Source of the DNA: Ficedula albicollis
Taxonomy: Eukaryota; Chordata; Aves; Passeriformes; Muscicapidae
Assembly: GCF_000247815.1 (NCBI RefSeq)
Contig: NC_021681.1
Location: 9,612,567-9,676,566 of the forward strand
Length of the DNA stretch: 64,000 bases
Reading direction: 5' to 3'
Shown here piece by piece: positions 13,047-27,000 of the stretch; the stretch's first letter is position 1, and the number at the start of each line of letters is the position of its first letter. The notes under the pieces are model-generated. The model had not been told where the DNA came from, ran no database searches, and saw only the letters and a program-made list of their open reading frames with translations. Both the position numbers and the translations under genes were made by a program.

Positions 13047-13084
13047 GTGTGTTTGTTTGTTTGTTTGTGTTTTTGTTTGTTTGC
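13047..13084 (+). repeat. (GTTT)n microsatellite, imperfect
   Basis: Repeated GTTT units are interrupted once by GTGTTTTT. Reverse-strand reading gives a lysine, threonine and asparagine-rich frame that is only a product of the repeat. Confidence 0.85.
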
Positions 13085-14893
13085 TCTTTTGTTTTCCCTC
13101 TGCAACAGAATTTTTGTGTGTGCTTCTCTGTTGCTTTCCTTTTTGTGAAAACTGCAATTCATCTGATTTCTGGGGAAGGTGAGGAAGGGAGAAAGGACAA
13201 GAAGTAGGAGATGGTAACAGGAATATAAATAACAGTAAAAAAGATCTCCTGGAAATTATATATATATCTGTATCAAAAGTCTCCAATAAGAGGGCTTGAG
13301 CTGATGTAAATAAATTCTCAGGTCCTCGTAAGTCAGACAAGAGCTTAAAGAGGGATGTCCTGTTGTCCAGAGGAAGAAGGCTGGAGAGACTTGTTTGAAC
13401 TCCCCTGCCATAAGCAGCACTTTAGAGGACAAAAGGTTACCAAAGTAGGGCTTTGGAGAGAACGATTTTTTTTCTCCCTGCAGCTGTTAGAAAATGAAAC
13501 CTGAGGAAAGTCACTAAACCTGTTTTCCCTTGCTTGCCCCCTGCTTTGCCTGATTCTTATGTTCAGACTGTGAACCCCTTGCAGAAGTGACCATGTGTCA
13601 TTGTGGTTGTCCCCACGATGGGACCATGGAGGTGTGTGAGAGATGCTGGAGGCAGCAGCATTGGAGTGTCCTGCCTACAGACACTTCCCTCAGCCTCAGT
13701 GGGAGCAGTGGGGTGTATCCTCTGTACCTCCTGAGTAAGGCTGCTTGGTTCTCTTCTTCATCATCTTAAGCTGAATGCTCTTGGATTAGAGGTCCTTGAT
13801 AATTTCAGGAGTCTCAGACTTTATATCTTGTCATACTTTTTTTTAATAATGGAAAGATGTCTAAATATCAAATGGAGGTAGCATTCCTTAATTGCAGATT
13901 CTGAGACAGACTAAAGTTCAGAAGCCATATAATTCCATTACCAGTAGGGAAACAACAGGAATCAAGTTTTCAGTTTTCATTAGAGAGAGAAGATGAGTTA
14001 TGAAAAGAGTTAATAAGGTACTTCTTAAGCAGCTGGGGAGATGTAAATTTTGAGGCAATAGACCTTTTTATCAGTAGCTTGGGTTAACAGCTTGTTAACT
14101 CTAGTGTGATTCAAAGTGATACTGATCCAGTTTATTTGGAGGAACAGTAGAATATGGTTTAAAACTGATGCTTACATCTGCATGATTAATGTCCCAGGTT
14201 TTTGGTTATTGTTGGGATCAAGTGTCTTTTGCACCAGACATCTGGAGTGATAAGCCAACTCCACTTTTTGTGTATACATGTAGGTACATGTGGTGAAGTC
14301 CCAGAATTATTAATGTGCATCTTGATGAGCAAAACACTTACACACATCCTAATTATTCCTGTTTGGAAAGAAATAAATAATGATGTCTGAAATTTGTACA
14401 ACTGCACCATCCAACTCTGAGGAAGATTAAACCAAACTCATGCTTCACACTCAAATCACATTTCTGAAGGCCTGGGTATTGAGTGCAGCTCCTGAGAAAA
14501 TCTGAGGCAATGACTCTTTGAGCTTGTATTTGGATGCCAAATTAAGTTAGAGGATTCCTGTGAGATGTGTGATGTTCAAGCTGCATTCCTCAGGCAGTGT
14601 CTGTTTCTGTGTGGATTTGTGATGTTGGGAGGAGAGTCTGCATGATTTGTTCAGGGGGTCTGGATGCCTCTGACCTGCTAGGATGAAAGCTGGAGACTCA
14701 ACTAACAAGTAAAGCTGTAATTTTGGGATGAGAATCCCCACTTGGTATCAGACACAAGATGGTGACCTCTTACCATCATGGCATCAGACAGCAATTGTTG
14801 TAGTACAAACAGTTCTCTCATTTACACCCATTGTTTTTTAACTGGGAAGGAGAGTAGAAATGAGTGTCCTCGTTGCCATCATTGGATGTGACC

Positions 14894-14939
14894 CAGTGTC
14901 TAAATTAAAACCATATTCCATATGTGAGTTTAGACACTG
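14894..14939. repeat. 11-bp perfect inverted repeat (hairpin)
   Basis: CAGTGTCTAAA (14894-14904) and TTTAGACACTG (14929-14939) are exact reverse complements with a 24-bp spacer. It could form a hairpin or be a tiny remnant of an inverted-repeat transposon. No transposase and no clear target-site duplication are seen. Confidence 0.6.
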
Positions 14940-17900
14940 AACCTTGGTGTTTGGCCTACAGTCATAACTCCCTGGATCCAGACAGCTCTCAAAAATTTGG
15001 AAAAATTTAACTGAAGCTCTGATTCTGGATTCAATTTTCACTGCCTGTTACATGCTTTCATAAACTGTGCCTGTCTCTGAGCCACAGAAATAAAGCTGTG
15101 TTTTCCAAATAGGAGGTAACCAGTTGTTCTGCTGGAATGGGATAAGGTAGTTCTAACAGCAAACCTTCCAAGGTAGGAACAGAGCACACTTGTATGCATA
15201 TGTTTACAGAGAAGAAATTTCTGTTGTGCCTCCAAATAAAAGGGTTGTTTTTAATGCAAACTGTAACATGACCCCAGTTAAATCGCTTTTGAGCAATGAA
15301 AAGAGGAAAAGGGGAGGTAGAACTCCTTAAGCCAGTTCTCCTGTCAAAACCAGGTGCTTCCAAAAGCTGCACCCCCACTGCAAAGTTATATAGACCACCA
15401 AGAATAAGGTACCCTCTTTTGCAGTACTTATTTTGTCTGAAAGAAAAAAAAAGCAAATGTCTGTATTAAAGGGCTTGTCTTTGACAAGCCCTCAGTTCTC
15501 CTTCAATTCTTTAATATGTACCAGTAATAATGATTACAGTTGAAGAGATGCCATTATGCCATATGTCCTTTTATTGGTCTCTAGGGAGTATTTGCAAGTA
15601 AACAGAGATAAGTGGAAGTTACTGCTATGATAATCAAACCATGTATGTCATATGGCATATGGAAATTATGTATTATTTAATAAAAATCTTATTTTAGATT
15701 AAGCAACACTAAATTTTAAAACATGGATAGACTTAAATGTATATCCTTCATCTGCTATGTAAGATTAAATAAATATATTTGTCATGGAGAGGGCCAAAAT
15801 TCTGTAAGCAGTGGCAGAAGATTATGTGATCAGATCTGGAGCTCTCAGAAAGTGTACCAGTTTATATGTCTTCTTACATGCTATGCTTAAATCATCATAC
15901 TTCCCTTCTCCCTCTGCTTTAATGGGTACTAATCAACAATATAATTTAATTGGCAATACTTTCATTGCTTAGGTTATCAGTTCATTTTTTTTACTGAATT
16001 CTGCCATTCTGATGTCTAAAAAAGGGTGAGTTTTTAAACAGAGAAATTCACAGCTGGACACTTGATCCCTCAGTAAATAGCAGAGAATGGAATTAATTTC
16101 ATTTCTTCTTTGTGTTCTTGGTATAGATTTTCTCTTTGCTAATGATTTGTTTTAAAGTTTATAGTCTTCCTACTAAAAATACACATTTATGAAGGAAGCA
16201 AAAACTCTATTGTTGCACTCTGCCTTCCCTGATCAAGTTATTAATCTAAAATCGATCCCTTTTTATTTTGCCAGATTTGATCAGTTCAAGGCACTTACAG
16301 AATTTTCCCTCTTGATTACTCCTAACATTTCAGTAGCTGAAAAGAGAATCTTTCCACAGGTAGCAGGAAGGTATCCCTGCCTACTCCTGGCCAGAATATC
16401 CTTCTTGAAACAAGAAATCCCTCATGAAAGAACTTCAGACCTAATCCTGGACAGGGATGAAGAATCACTTTGAGGCTAAAATCTAGATTTTAATTGAACA
16501 TAAGTTGAATAAAGTTGGAATTAGTTAATTGACACCGACACAAAGAACTGCAGAAAATAGCCCATGGCTGGCTCCTGCTGCATCCAGTTGATGGAAAGAT
16601 TCTCACCCGCACAAATAGAAACAGAATCAAGCTCCAAATAGCTCCATTATTTTAGCACCTGTTTGTTTGGGTTTTGTGATCTTCCTTTCTTTCTTTTCTC
16701 TCCTCCTGACAATCTACCTGTCAGGAAACTAACCCGCTATTTAATCTAATGATGTGTTTACATTTATTAATCAATTTGAATATATATTTTCCTTAGTGTG
16801 ACATTCTTCCCCCTTGTCTCCTCCCCCACATCTAAGCTGGCATCATTCAAAGTGATAAATATCTTTCTTCCTTTTTCACTTGAGAAAGTGGCACAGAAGT
16901 TAAAGCACTTCAAAGAGATTGTTATCTCTCTATAGTATAATTAAACATCAGCCTCCCCATACCTATGTACATTCTCCTTGATCTTTAACTAGGAAAACAA
17001 AAGGAAGAGGCATCTCCTGTGTTTGTCTCCTATAACCGATGAGCATTAGCTTTTCATATTTCTGCTGTAAACTGATTTGCTTTGTTGGAAAGAAGCTGAA
17101 CTAGGGCAAAATGATTTGTATGCTGCTATAGAAAGCTACTAGTATAATCTCTCTACCAATTGATTAAATTGTGAAGATGTGTGATTAATTATATCTTGGT
17201 CAAATGTGACCTTTTAAATATAGGGCAGGATGTGTGCAGTGACTTGCAAGATTTAAAGTGGAATTTTAAGCTGTGGACAAGGGGATGCTTTGCTTGTCCG
17301 TTTTGCTCAGCATGTCTCAAATAGGTTTTAACTGTAGCAAATTAGGTAGAGCTAGATGAAATGAAAGCCACCTCCGGCTGAATTATCCAACTTAAAACAG
17401 TTTTAGCATACTATTTTTAGATTTAAATATTCCTGTTTCATGGTGGGAGATGCCAAAGTTAATCTGCTTATGAAGATTCAGATTTCTGAAGTTTCTACAT
17501 GGGGTCTGTTCAAGAAAGAAAATAAATTTTCTTTTTTAGTCTTTTAAACAAATTTTACTTTGGATTTTTAATTTAGCTAGACGAGGCAAATTTCTATCCA
17601 GGACCACATTTTGATATGGTAGGTAAATCCTTGCCAAGCCAAATTTTCAAGCACATAAACTCAGATTGTGCCCCCAGCTTTAATGAAGTGACAGGAATTC
17701 TGCCATCAGCCAAGGAATTTTCTTCTCTGGAATCAGTCAGTGCAAGAGGTAGGTGAGGGGAAAGGATGACATGGCACCTAGACACTCCTTATTTTCAGCT
17801 ATTTCTGCAAAAAGTGAAAAAAAACAAAAACTGATCAAAGGTGTTCAAAAATATCTCTCCTATTACTTGAAATGACAGTAGACTGACTGTACAGACCTGT

Positions 17901-18057
17901 AAGAGGCAGCTCACAGGAGACAGGTGACAGCATTTTGCTTGGTTTCAGACTCACTGCAGTAGGGTCTAATGAATGCATCTGCTAAAAGCTTGTTAATGTT
18001 TGAGCTCTAATTCATTGTTATATATAACATAATGATAACTATTAGTGCTGCTGATCT

Positions 18058-18069
18058 ACAGCAGGGGGC
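18058..18069 (+). promoter_or_regulatory. Candidate CTCF core motif
   Basis: ACAGCAGGGGGC matches the CTCF core CCAGCAGGGGGC at 11 of 12 positions. Short matches of this kind occur by chance, so this is only a candidate insulator or loop anchor. Confidence 0.25.
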
Positions 18070-18691
18070 TGAATGTGCAAATAGTTTTTCCTCTAGTCTG
18101 GAACTAAATGGTGCTGGCCTGGCTGCAATCCCAGCTGGCTGGTTAAAGAAACCTGTCAAGGGATCACAGGAATATAGACATCAGTGGTGCATTTGGAATT
18201 AAAGCTTGCTCTGAGCTCTTGATTCTTTTATTCTCCTTAAAGATTTCCAGCACAGTGCAGTGTGGATAACTCTTTTTAGCACAAAGAACCTGTCCAAGCA
18301 AGTGTCTGAAGTATGGTTTCAGATGGGTTTTCTCTAAGGAAAATATTTGTCTTTAAATCTTTTCAGCTCTAATTAAGCCTGCATACCTACATTTCATGTC
18401 TGTGTGAGCTGTAATTGCTAACATTTGCACGGAGTAGCAAATGAGGAGCTGCCATGGCTGCTTTGTAAAATGCAAGTGAGCAGAATCCAGCAACCAGGCC
18501 CAGTCAGTTCTAATGACTTGACTGACTTGATCTTGCAAAAAAAGGAGCTCTGCAGCATTTGGAGCCTGCTCAAAATGAATGTGCCTTCACTTCAGAACTG
18601 GGGATTGCAAGCTCTTCTTCCCTTCAGGGATTAAACTGCTTTGTGCAGCACTGCCGGGGAAGCTTGGGGAGGAACAGCAGCTACAGGGCTG

Positions 18692-19179
18692 AGATGATTC
18701 CACTTCCCTCCCAGTCCATGATGGAGTTACCAAAACACAAGGCTGGGCTAGCAACTTAGGGTAACAGCTACAGAAATAGGTAAGGGTGGGAGGAGAAGCA
18801 GTCGTAGCTGGCTGGATAGAGCAGAACCAATTCATGTCTTGGCTCCAGTCCTCCTGTGCCCCAGTCCTGCCTGTCCTGCTGGTGCAGCAGGTAGGTGTGG
18901 GTGTGGTGGAGCTTCCCACCTTCCCTCTTGCTTCAAGATGATTCCACTTCCCTCCCAGTCCATGATGGAGTTACCAAAACACAAGGCTGGGCTAGCAACT
19001 TAGGGTAACAGCTACAGAAATAGGTAAGGGTGGGAGGAGAAGCAGTCGTAGCTGGCTGGATAGAGCAGAACCAATTCATGTCTTGGCTCCAGTCCTCCTG
19101 TGCCCCAGTCCTGCCTGTCCTGCTGGTGCAGCAGGTAGGTGTGGGTGTGGTGGAGCTTCCCACCTTCCCTCTTGCCTCG
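18692..19179 (+). repeat. Tandem duplication, 244-bp period, nearly identical
   Basis: Copies at 18692-18935 and 18936-19179 read identically by eye apart from the last few bases (CTTCA versus CCTCG). They start AGATGATTCCACTTCCC. Such identity means a very recent duplication, gene conversion, or collapse or duplication of reads in assembly. A second, 68-bp tandem repeat starts immediately after it. Confidence 0.95.
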
Positions 19180-19314
19180 AGGCAGTAGGAGCTGCTTGCT
19201 CATAGGCCCATACAGAGGGGATGCACCTTAGCCCAACTATGCTATGGAGGCAGTAGGAGCTGCTTGCTCATAGGCCCATGCAGAGGGGATGCACCTTAGC
19301 CCAGCTATGCTGTG
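19179..19314 (+). repeat. Tandem duplication, 68-bp period
   Basis: Copies at 19179-19246 and 19247-19314 begin GAGGCAGTAGGAGCTGC and differ at a handful of positions. They adjoin the 244-bp pair, so about 620 bp here is made of two consecutive duplications. Confidence 0.92.
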
Positions 19315-20867
19315 AATCCAAGCCTGAAGCAGAATGCTTCATTTCTTCTGTTTGTTGGTTTGCTTGCACTGGGTGAATGGATGAAACAAATCTCTCTGTG
19401 GAGCATGGATATGTGGGAGGTATGTGCTTTTCTGTCTCCAAGCCATAGCAACCTTGCTTCTGGAGTTGTCTATTTGGCCTGATTTTGCACCTTGGCTGGC
19501 TAGCTGTGTAAGTGAAGGCATAGTTTGAGATTGAATTATACTACTGAAATATTACTGTGTTAAACTGGTGTGAAATCAGACTCTGGCTACTCATGTCAGC
19601 TCTCTGGGAATAAGGAAGGAGCTGAATTGCTTCCATCCAACAGAATCAGTCACTGCATCCAAATCTGGTACCTTGTCTGAAACTTCAGCAAAGACCTTAT
19701 TGTCCTCAGGTGAGATACCAGGTGAGGTACATGAATCTCTACTAGTGAACCAAAACCACAAGTCTATTGCATCAGCTTTTATCTACCATGGTTAAAATGG
19801 AATTTAGTCTTTGGGATTTTTACTGTCACTCATTATTAAAGGTCTAATTATGCTGTTGATTCTTTATTACTGGTTTTGAATCTATTTTTTATTTTCTACT
19901 TCATGAATGTTAGCAATGTAAAAACAAAGGCTTTAATTAATTGAATGGCTTAACTTTTCCAATATACATCAGGCCTGCTCTTTTCCACATGTGTATCCAG
20001 AAGGGCAGGATAAAAGTGACATATGGTAAATGGAAGCAGAATGTCTAAGCTCAGGTCATTAAAGTGGTAATAATAAAATAGAAAATACCATTTTCACTAA
20101 ATGGAAAAGACTACTCCAAAGTGTCTTGTTCCACACTCAATTCATTTTTATTGTTTATATTGTTAATTATTTTGGGGAAGGAAAAAGTTTATATCAATTA
20201 AATTCATAGCATGCTTGTTAAATTGTAAATAACTAAAACTGCTGAAGCTTCTCCTCCAATAAAATTCTAATTGGCTTTTTAAAGTAACTGCACTAATAAA
20301 TTTCCCTTTTCCTCCTCCTCATACTTAACAGACCAGAGATCCTTAGATGCCATAAGGTAGTGTCATTTTTTCAGTCCTGTGATGTTTTCTAGCCTACTCC
20401 AGCTGGGAATCTGGCCCAAAGCAGGGCTGGGACAAGGGAAGAGAAACATCACTTCCAAGGTATTCACATATTGGATTGTTACTCTGGCTGAAGTCAGTGC
20501 ACTGCTACTTATAGAGGAGCAAAACAGGACATTGCAATTATTTGTACTCATTGAGATGGTTTACACACAGTGATAGAAAGTTGGAGCAAAAAATATGCAT
20601 CCATTTTGCAGCTGCTGCTGGTTATGTGTTAAGCTGGTTTTGTTTGCAAGCAGGACCAATGGTTACTGTAATGCCCCACTTCTCCTCAGGATGTGTAAGG
20701 ACTGGCATGCTGCTGGTTGGAGCAGCTTCTGACCCACAGGGCACCTGATGCCAACAGTGTGGCTGCAAAATGGGGCAACCCCCTATGACCCATCCCAGTT
20801 TAGTGCCATGGTTTGAATGTCCATAACTACACATTTGAACAGCCTGGGCACCTGCTGTGGAAGGACA

Positions 20868-21036
20868 GGAGCCTCCAAAGGACAAATATTTTATAAATGA
20901 TGGATTAAGCCAGTCTTAGGCAGTGTATGTGGTGAAGCAAAGAGATGAAGGAGCCTCCAAAGGACAAATATTTTATAAATGATGATATGAAGGATTAAGC
21001 CTTAGGCAGTGTATGTGGTAAAGCAAAGAGATGAAG
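20868..21036 (+). repeat. Tandem duplication, 82-bp period with small indels
   Basis: Copies at 20868-20949 and 20950-21036 begin GGAGCCTCCAAAGGACAAAT. The second has an extra ATATGA-like insertion and a small deletion, so it is somewhat older than the 244-bp pair. Confidence 0.9.
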
Positions 21037-24000
21037 GGAATTCTTCTGTATTTTGAATAGCCTGTCCCCTCCTTCATAACAACCTTACTATTGCTACTAT
21101 TCTGATGTTTTATTTTTATTCTCTGTGCCATTTCTGATAACAGCCATGCCTAGAGACCATTTCTTTCTTAAAATGACCGTAGACATAATAATTCTTTTGT
21201 GCACAAGAGTGTTTCAAGATTCTCTGCTTACTACTGTCAATATATTTCTGGAGTTTGGCTGAGAAGTGTCTCTCTCTGTGCTTAATGTACTTCCAGGCCG
21301 CTTGATCTACAGATTCTGCATTAAATATTAAGGCTTGTACGTGTAACCTTTACAGTTCTGCTTGTCTACAGAAGATTCTGGACATGAAAATACACATTTC
21401 TGAATGCAGTGATTCATTTTGTTGTGTTTCTACCTGCAAATCCCATGTATCTTTGCAGTCGTACAGCAGGCATGGGGTATTCTGGCAGCAATATTCCCTG
21501 CATGGGAGTGTGGCACAAGCCCCAGGGTGGAGCACAGTCCTGGCACTTCACTGGTTTCGGGTGCTGGATGGTGCTAGTGCATCACCCTGTTCCCCCACAG
21601 GACATAGGGCAGGGCTCTCCCCCTGCTGCCAGCAGAACCTCCTCTCCCTGTAAGGGAGTCTTGGGCAAGGCCACCATCCAAGTATGTCACATAATGACAT
21701 GGTTGTAGCTGCAGTCTCCCAGCTGTATACAGAGAGCTGTTTCTCCCATTGCAGACGTGGGAGTGTGTGGGCACACCAGAAATTGCCTTTTACATGTCAG
21801 GTTGCAAGGAAGCTGCTCTGGTGTCTAATTATTCCCAGTCTGCAGGGCGGCGGATTCCCTGTAAATAGCACTTAGTCTAGTCTCAACCTGTTAAAAGTGG
21901 AAGACGATTAACATTTATTGTTTTTCCCCAAGTATTTCATTTTGACAGCACTATAAACAAAAGCACTTCTATGCATCTTTCTTTGCTGAATTATTTATTT
22001 GAATGTAGATATGAATCATCGTTATTGCAGAATACAGTGCAGTCAGGTCCTAGTACTAAAACATCAGTGCTAATTAGCTGGAAATAAAATTGTCAAAAAT
22101 ACTTGATTCTAATTAGGGTCTTTTTAATGTTTATACACTGTGGACTTGATCTTCCTCTCAATGACTGTGTAAATCTGGAATGCTTTCATTTCCTCTAGTA
22201 TGGTATTCATGCAAATAAAATGATAACTTTATGGCACGTTCTAATGGTTATTATGTGCTGTTAACTAAATGAGAAAGCAGTTCAAACTTTAAATTGTTTG
22301 ATTAAGTAAAATCAGTCCACATGTTTTCCACTGCATATCTAAAGTGTAGAAATATTATCAGGTATGCAATTCCAGAACTATAGATTTGACCAAATTCCAA
22401 AAAACAACTACATACTCTTACCTATTTTACATACAAATATGTATGTATAATCAACTGACTCCTTTTTATAGCTGAAATTGTTCAGTTTGTATGGCAAAAG
22501 CATTAGAGCTGATCTGCACAATAAGAATGCCACGTCATAAGTGTTGAAAGTTATCAAGCTTCTCCCAGGTTTCCCCACACAGTTAATTTTATCGTAATCT
22601 TTCTCTTTGAAATCTGGGGTTTTTTTCTTAAGTGAAGCTCAGCTACTTCTTGATGTAATTCCTCACTTGTTTCCTATCCATTTTTCCCAATTTTCCTGAT
22701 CATCAGACTACCCAATCCTCCAGTATTGTCTCTGCTTTGTACTTCTGTTCCAAGAGGTTTCTAGAATAACCTTTTGATGGGTGGGCCCAAAACTTACATT
22801 TAGCCAGCTGTGAAATGAGTTTGGATTTAATATTTTCTCTGTGTTTCCACAATTGAGACAAAGTTTAGATGTATATCTAAACCTCACTGAACTTTGAAAT
22901 AGGTCACATCTAATGAACATCTCATTCTTGATAGGCAGGAATTTTTGAATTGTGAATTGACTCTCACTGATTCCTGGTGATCATCCTGGGACAACTGAGG
23001 CATTTCTGCTATTCCCTCAGTCCAGATTTACATGCTGTATGCTGTTCTTTGTAAGGTCCATGCCCTCTACTTTATAAATGTAAAGACAGGAAAAAAAGTG
23101 TATTCTTTTGTTTCTCTGAAATGAAAGTGAATGTAAATCATAAATTATTTTTGCTGAGAGTTAAATTTAAATGCAGTTGTGCCCAACTAACATAGTTGCA
23201 GGCTGTTAAGCTATTTATTTTTGCAGCTACTTAAATAGAAGCTGAAGTAGAAAACATTTTTTACACCAAATAATTGACATGTTGTTTTTCTACTTTATAA
23301 ATTGCTTAAGGGGGGCTTATGATTTTATTCATAGATTTATAAATTTGTTATAACTGTTTGGATAATTCTGTGGCTAATCCTTGAGCTGCTAAATAGTTCA
23401 TAAACTATTTGCTTTCTATTTTGAGAATTTTTGAATTAGAATTCAGAGGCTATCAGTAACTGGTTCCCTGTGTTCTTGACTAGCTCTGGGGTTCTTGCTT
23501 TTTCATGATCTGTAGGATGGGTGTTGGGACCTTTAAGAGCAATTGCAGTAGTAAAGGAATAAAAGTGACTTTAGCTTGCTTGATTTAACAACACAGTATA
23601 TTAGGCTTCTGGTATGACCATCCCACTTGGAATGTTGCTGTCTGGGAGTATTCTCTAATGTTTAACCCTGAGCCAGGTCTGAACCCGTCCCAGATCAGGG
23701 TGAATTACCTCAGATATTGACTCAGGGATTTGCTCACCCCAGGACCTCTGAGGTCAGGAAAGAATAGAACTGCTCTCCTGTTTAGCTGAGAATTAAATTA
23801 GAGGAGGGGATAATTTATTTTTCTGCATAGGCCCTGAATTAATTGCCAGGTTAAACTGTTTCCCTATGTCAGTGTCCCTTGCTGTCCTGAGTTCTGCTTG
23901 ATGGAGACTTGAGCAGGTTCTGCTGTGCTGCAGCCCCATTAGCACAATCAGGAGGGGCCATGTAGGGTGCTCACAGATGTATAGTGACACATACATTTGT

Positions 24001-27000
24001 GTTTGATGAAATATGACCCAATAAATGGAGAGATTGCATTTATCACCCGTCTGAGAAGGTTGAGTAGGAAACAGAAGATGCTTAGGAAAGGGCTGTTCAG
24101 CATGCTTTAGGTTGTATCTCATTTCATTCCAGAAACTCCAACTCAGTCAATTCTGCTGCATTTAAGATGACTATAATGAGGGATATAAAGTCTCTATGAA
24201 TTACCTGAAAATCTTTTAAAAGCTCTGTCACTATTCTTTCCCTTGAGATTAAAGATGAATCTTGGGTATTTGCCATTTAGGAATCTACCTAATTACCTGA
24301 GGTTATATGTCGGTCAGTTAGAGATATTTTATGAAGGACAAGGGAGTTGCTCTAGTGTTTGTAAAATCAGAAATTGGGAGCATAATTTCCCCACAGATTG
24401 GTTTGGGGAGACAAAGCTAAGAAATTCCTAACAGGAAACTTCTATTTCATGAGAAGATCCATCTCCTCAAGTAGGTCATCACCTCACCTGTGGGGCTTGA
24501 TTGCACAAGGACCTCAGACTGGGCAGGAGACAAGGCTCAAAGGCTGTATTGCTGCATCCCAGAAAGCTAGTAGCAGTTCACAGATCCAAAGGTGTTTCCT
24601 CTAGTTGTAAAGCAAAATTCCCTTTCTAGGGGACATTTCTAGACCTAAATAAAAAGTCTAAGGATGCTATCAGCCCTTCCCTTCCCAGAGACAGCCTCAT
24701 GCACTACTGCAGCAGCTTTGCAGCCCCATTAGTTTCATCACTTTCCCTGCCTTTACTAGGCTGCACTGAACTCTACTCCCTGACCAACTCCCACTCCTTC
24801 AGGCCATTTTAACTAGCAAAATATAATCGCTCATACAGGGCAAGTAGTTTTGCCATTCTTTAAAGATCTGTGCTCCTCATTCGGCTTGTCTCACTGACAT
24901 TTCTCCCTGGCCAGTTCTTCTGGGCTTTGCATGGTGCAGGCTAGAAGAAAAGGGTCTCGTTTGTCCAAAAGCAAGGTGAGAGCTTGTGGCTTGTGTTTGC
25001 AGGCTTGAGTGGGTTATTGAACCCCTCCTCCTTACCTTCCTGATGGAGATGGCAAAATGAGATGTATCCCCTCGCTAACTGCTGCAGTGTGCAATCAGGC
25101 CTCATTGGTATGCTGGGCTTTACAGTAGTTAGTTATAATTTTTCAAAGGAAATGGAACACCTTATTGTGCTTTAATCTATCCTAAAAGAACACATCTAAA
25201 AAGTATTTTCAAGTACTTTCAAGAAATATTATGACAATTTGTTGACAGGGTAACACCATCTAGAAGCAGCACAAGAAAAACCTGAAAAGACAGGGATTAC
25301 TTCATTTTGAAAAAAGAGTAAAGAACATGCTTTATCGTGATTCCATGACACTTCTTTGAGCTGAAACTAATGAATAAAAAGTTATTAAGGCCATGGATTT
25401 TTATGCTTTTTACACTTTATCCTAGGACCATGAATTCCAATAATGATGTTAATGCTAAGTATGTCTTTTTATGTATTGTGCACAAAAGTGCTTTATAAAA
25501 CACTGGGGAAACAGACAGTTGTTTGATGGTTTCTGCTAAGTAATACTTTATATCATGCTTCCCCAAGTAGTTTTCTCCTTTTGCTAAAACACAGCTTATC
25601 AAGCCTTGGTTTTACTTTCAAATTATAGAAATCTATTTTTGAAGCATAGTTATTATCCAAAAACTTACAATTTTGACCTGGTGAGTATGTGTAGCAAAAA
25701 TGACTTGATTTTCAGACTGAGTTGCCTGAACTATATTTCACACATTATAAGATGCATTAACACATACTAGTAGAAGAAACTTGGCCTTGAAAATGCTCTG
25801 CTTATACATATAGAAATCCACAGGCTGAGGTTCTTCACATACCACATATGATAGCCAACACAAAATTGAAGGAATTTCCTTGCAGTAATTAATTAAATTA
25901 CCTGGGAGACAACACAGACATTAATTTTAACATTTCATTTAATGCTTCCTTGGGCTTTCTATAGCTGGGTAAACCTGAACTGTAATTTGGGTTTGGATCA
26001 ATGAAGCCCTTCCATAAATCCTGTCCCATGGTATTAGGATGAAATAGAACTTTCAAGATAATGATCATGCTTTTATTCCTACCACAGAAAATGATGATTT
26101 ATTTGGCTCTGGCCACCTTGTAAACATCCTAGTGCATAAGAACAGAGCAGAGAAATGTGTAAGACATCTTTATTGTTTATACACACAGTGATATTTACTA
26201 TATGTGGTTGCCCAAACTAGTAACATACAATTTGATCTAAGCATGGTTATAAGTTCTCAGGCTCGCCCTCATGAATAAACAAAATGGCAAAACAGAAACT
26301 CAAGGAAATGATCACAGGCTGAATATTCTGAAGTAGCTTCAACTTGTTTGACTTACTTTCTGGCTTAAATCATCAGATCATCTTCCTCTATCAGAATGGC
26401 AATTTTGGTTTTGGAGAACTCCTTGTTGTAGATGAGTTTTGTGAGGGAATGGCAGTCACTACAAAAAAGTCAGCAGTTTTATGATGTGGTATCTAGAACA
26501 CTGGAATTATTTCCAAACAAAGAAATTTTGAATACCGTTCTTGTGCCGCCATTGAGACCCATGGCAGCAGATCGAAATACAAGCTTTAGGTTTGTTTGTG
26601 AACTCAAGAATCTTATCAAGCCATATACTAAGGTGTACCTGTGTAAAAACACAGTGAGTGAGGATATTTGATCCTGGTGTAGGTGAAACTTGTTGCATGC
26701 TCATGTACCATCACTGGGCTTTGTGAAACACAATACAAGGTCTTATATCTGAGCATTACATCTCCTCAGATAATGTCATTGCATTGTCACTGCTCTCGTG
26801 GTCACTCTGGTAATTCTGGAGACACACAGAAAGCAAGCATGGCTTTATGCCTTTCCTCAGTGGAATTGAGAGTAGAAGAGGGTTTGCTCTCTTGAACAGA
26901 TGAATTTTATAAACAGTCCGGAGAGTAAACAAATGTCCTCCTATATGGAATATTGCCAGTTTGAATCCCTATGAAAGGATTAGTATAGTTGGATCTGAGC

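Noticed and set aside
12849..13340. Minus-strand 163-codon frame
   Set aside because: Its KQTKTQTNKQTHRRKK stretch is just the reverse reading of the GTTT microsatellite, and a plus-strand frame overlaps it.
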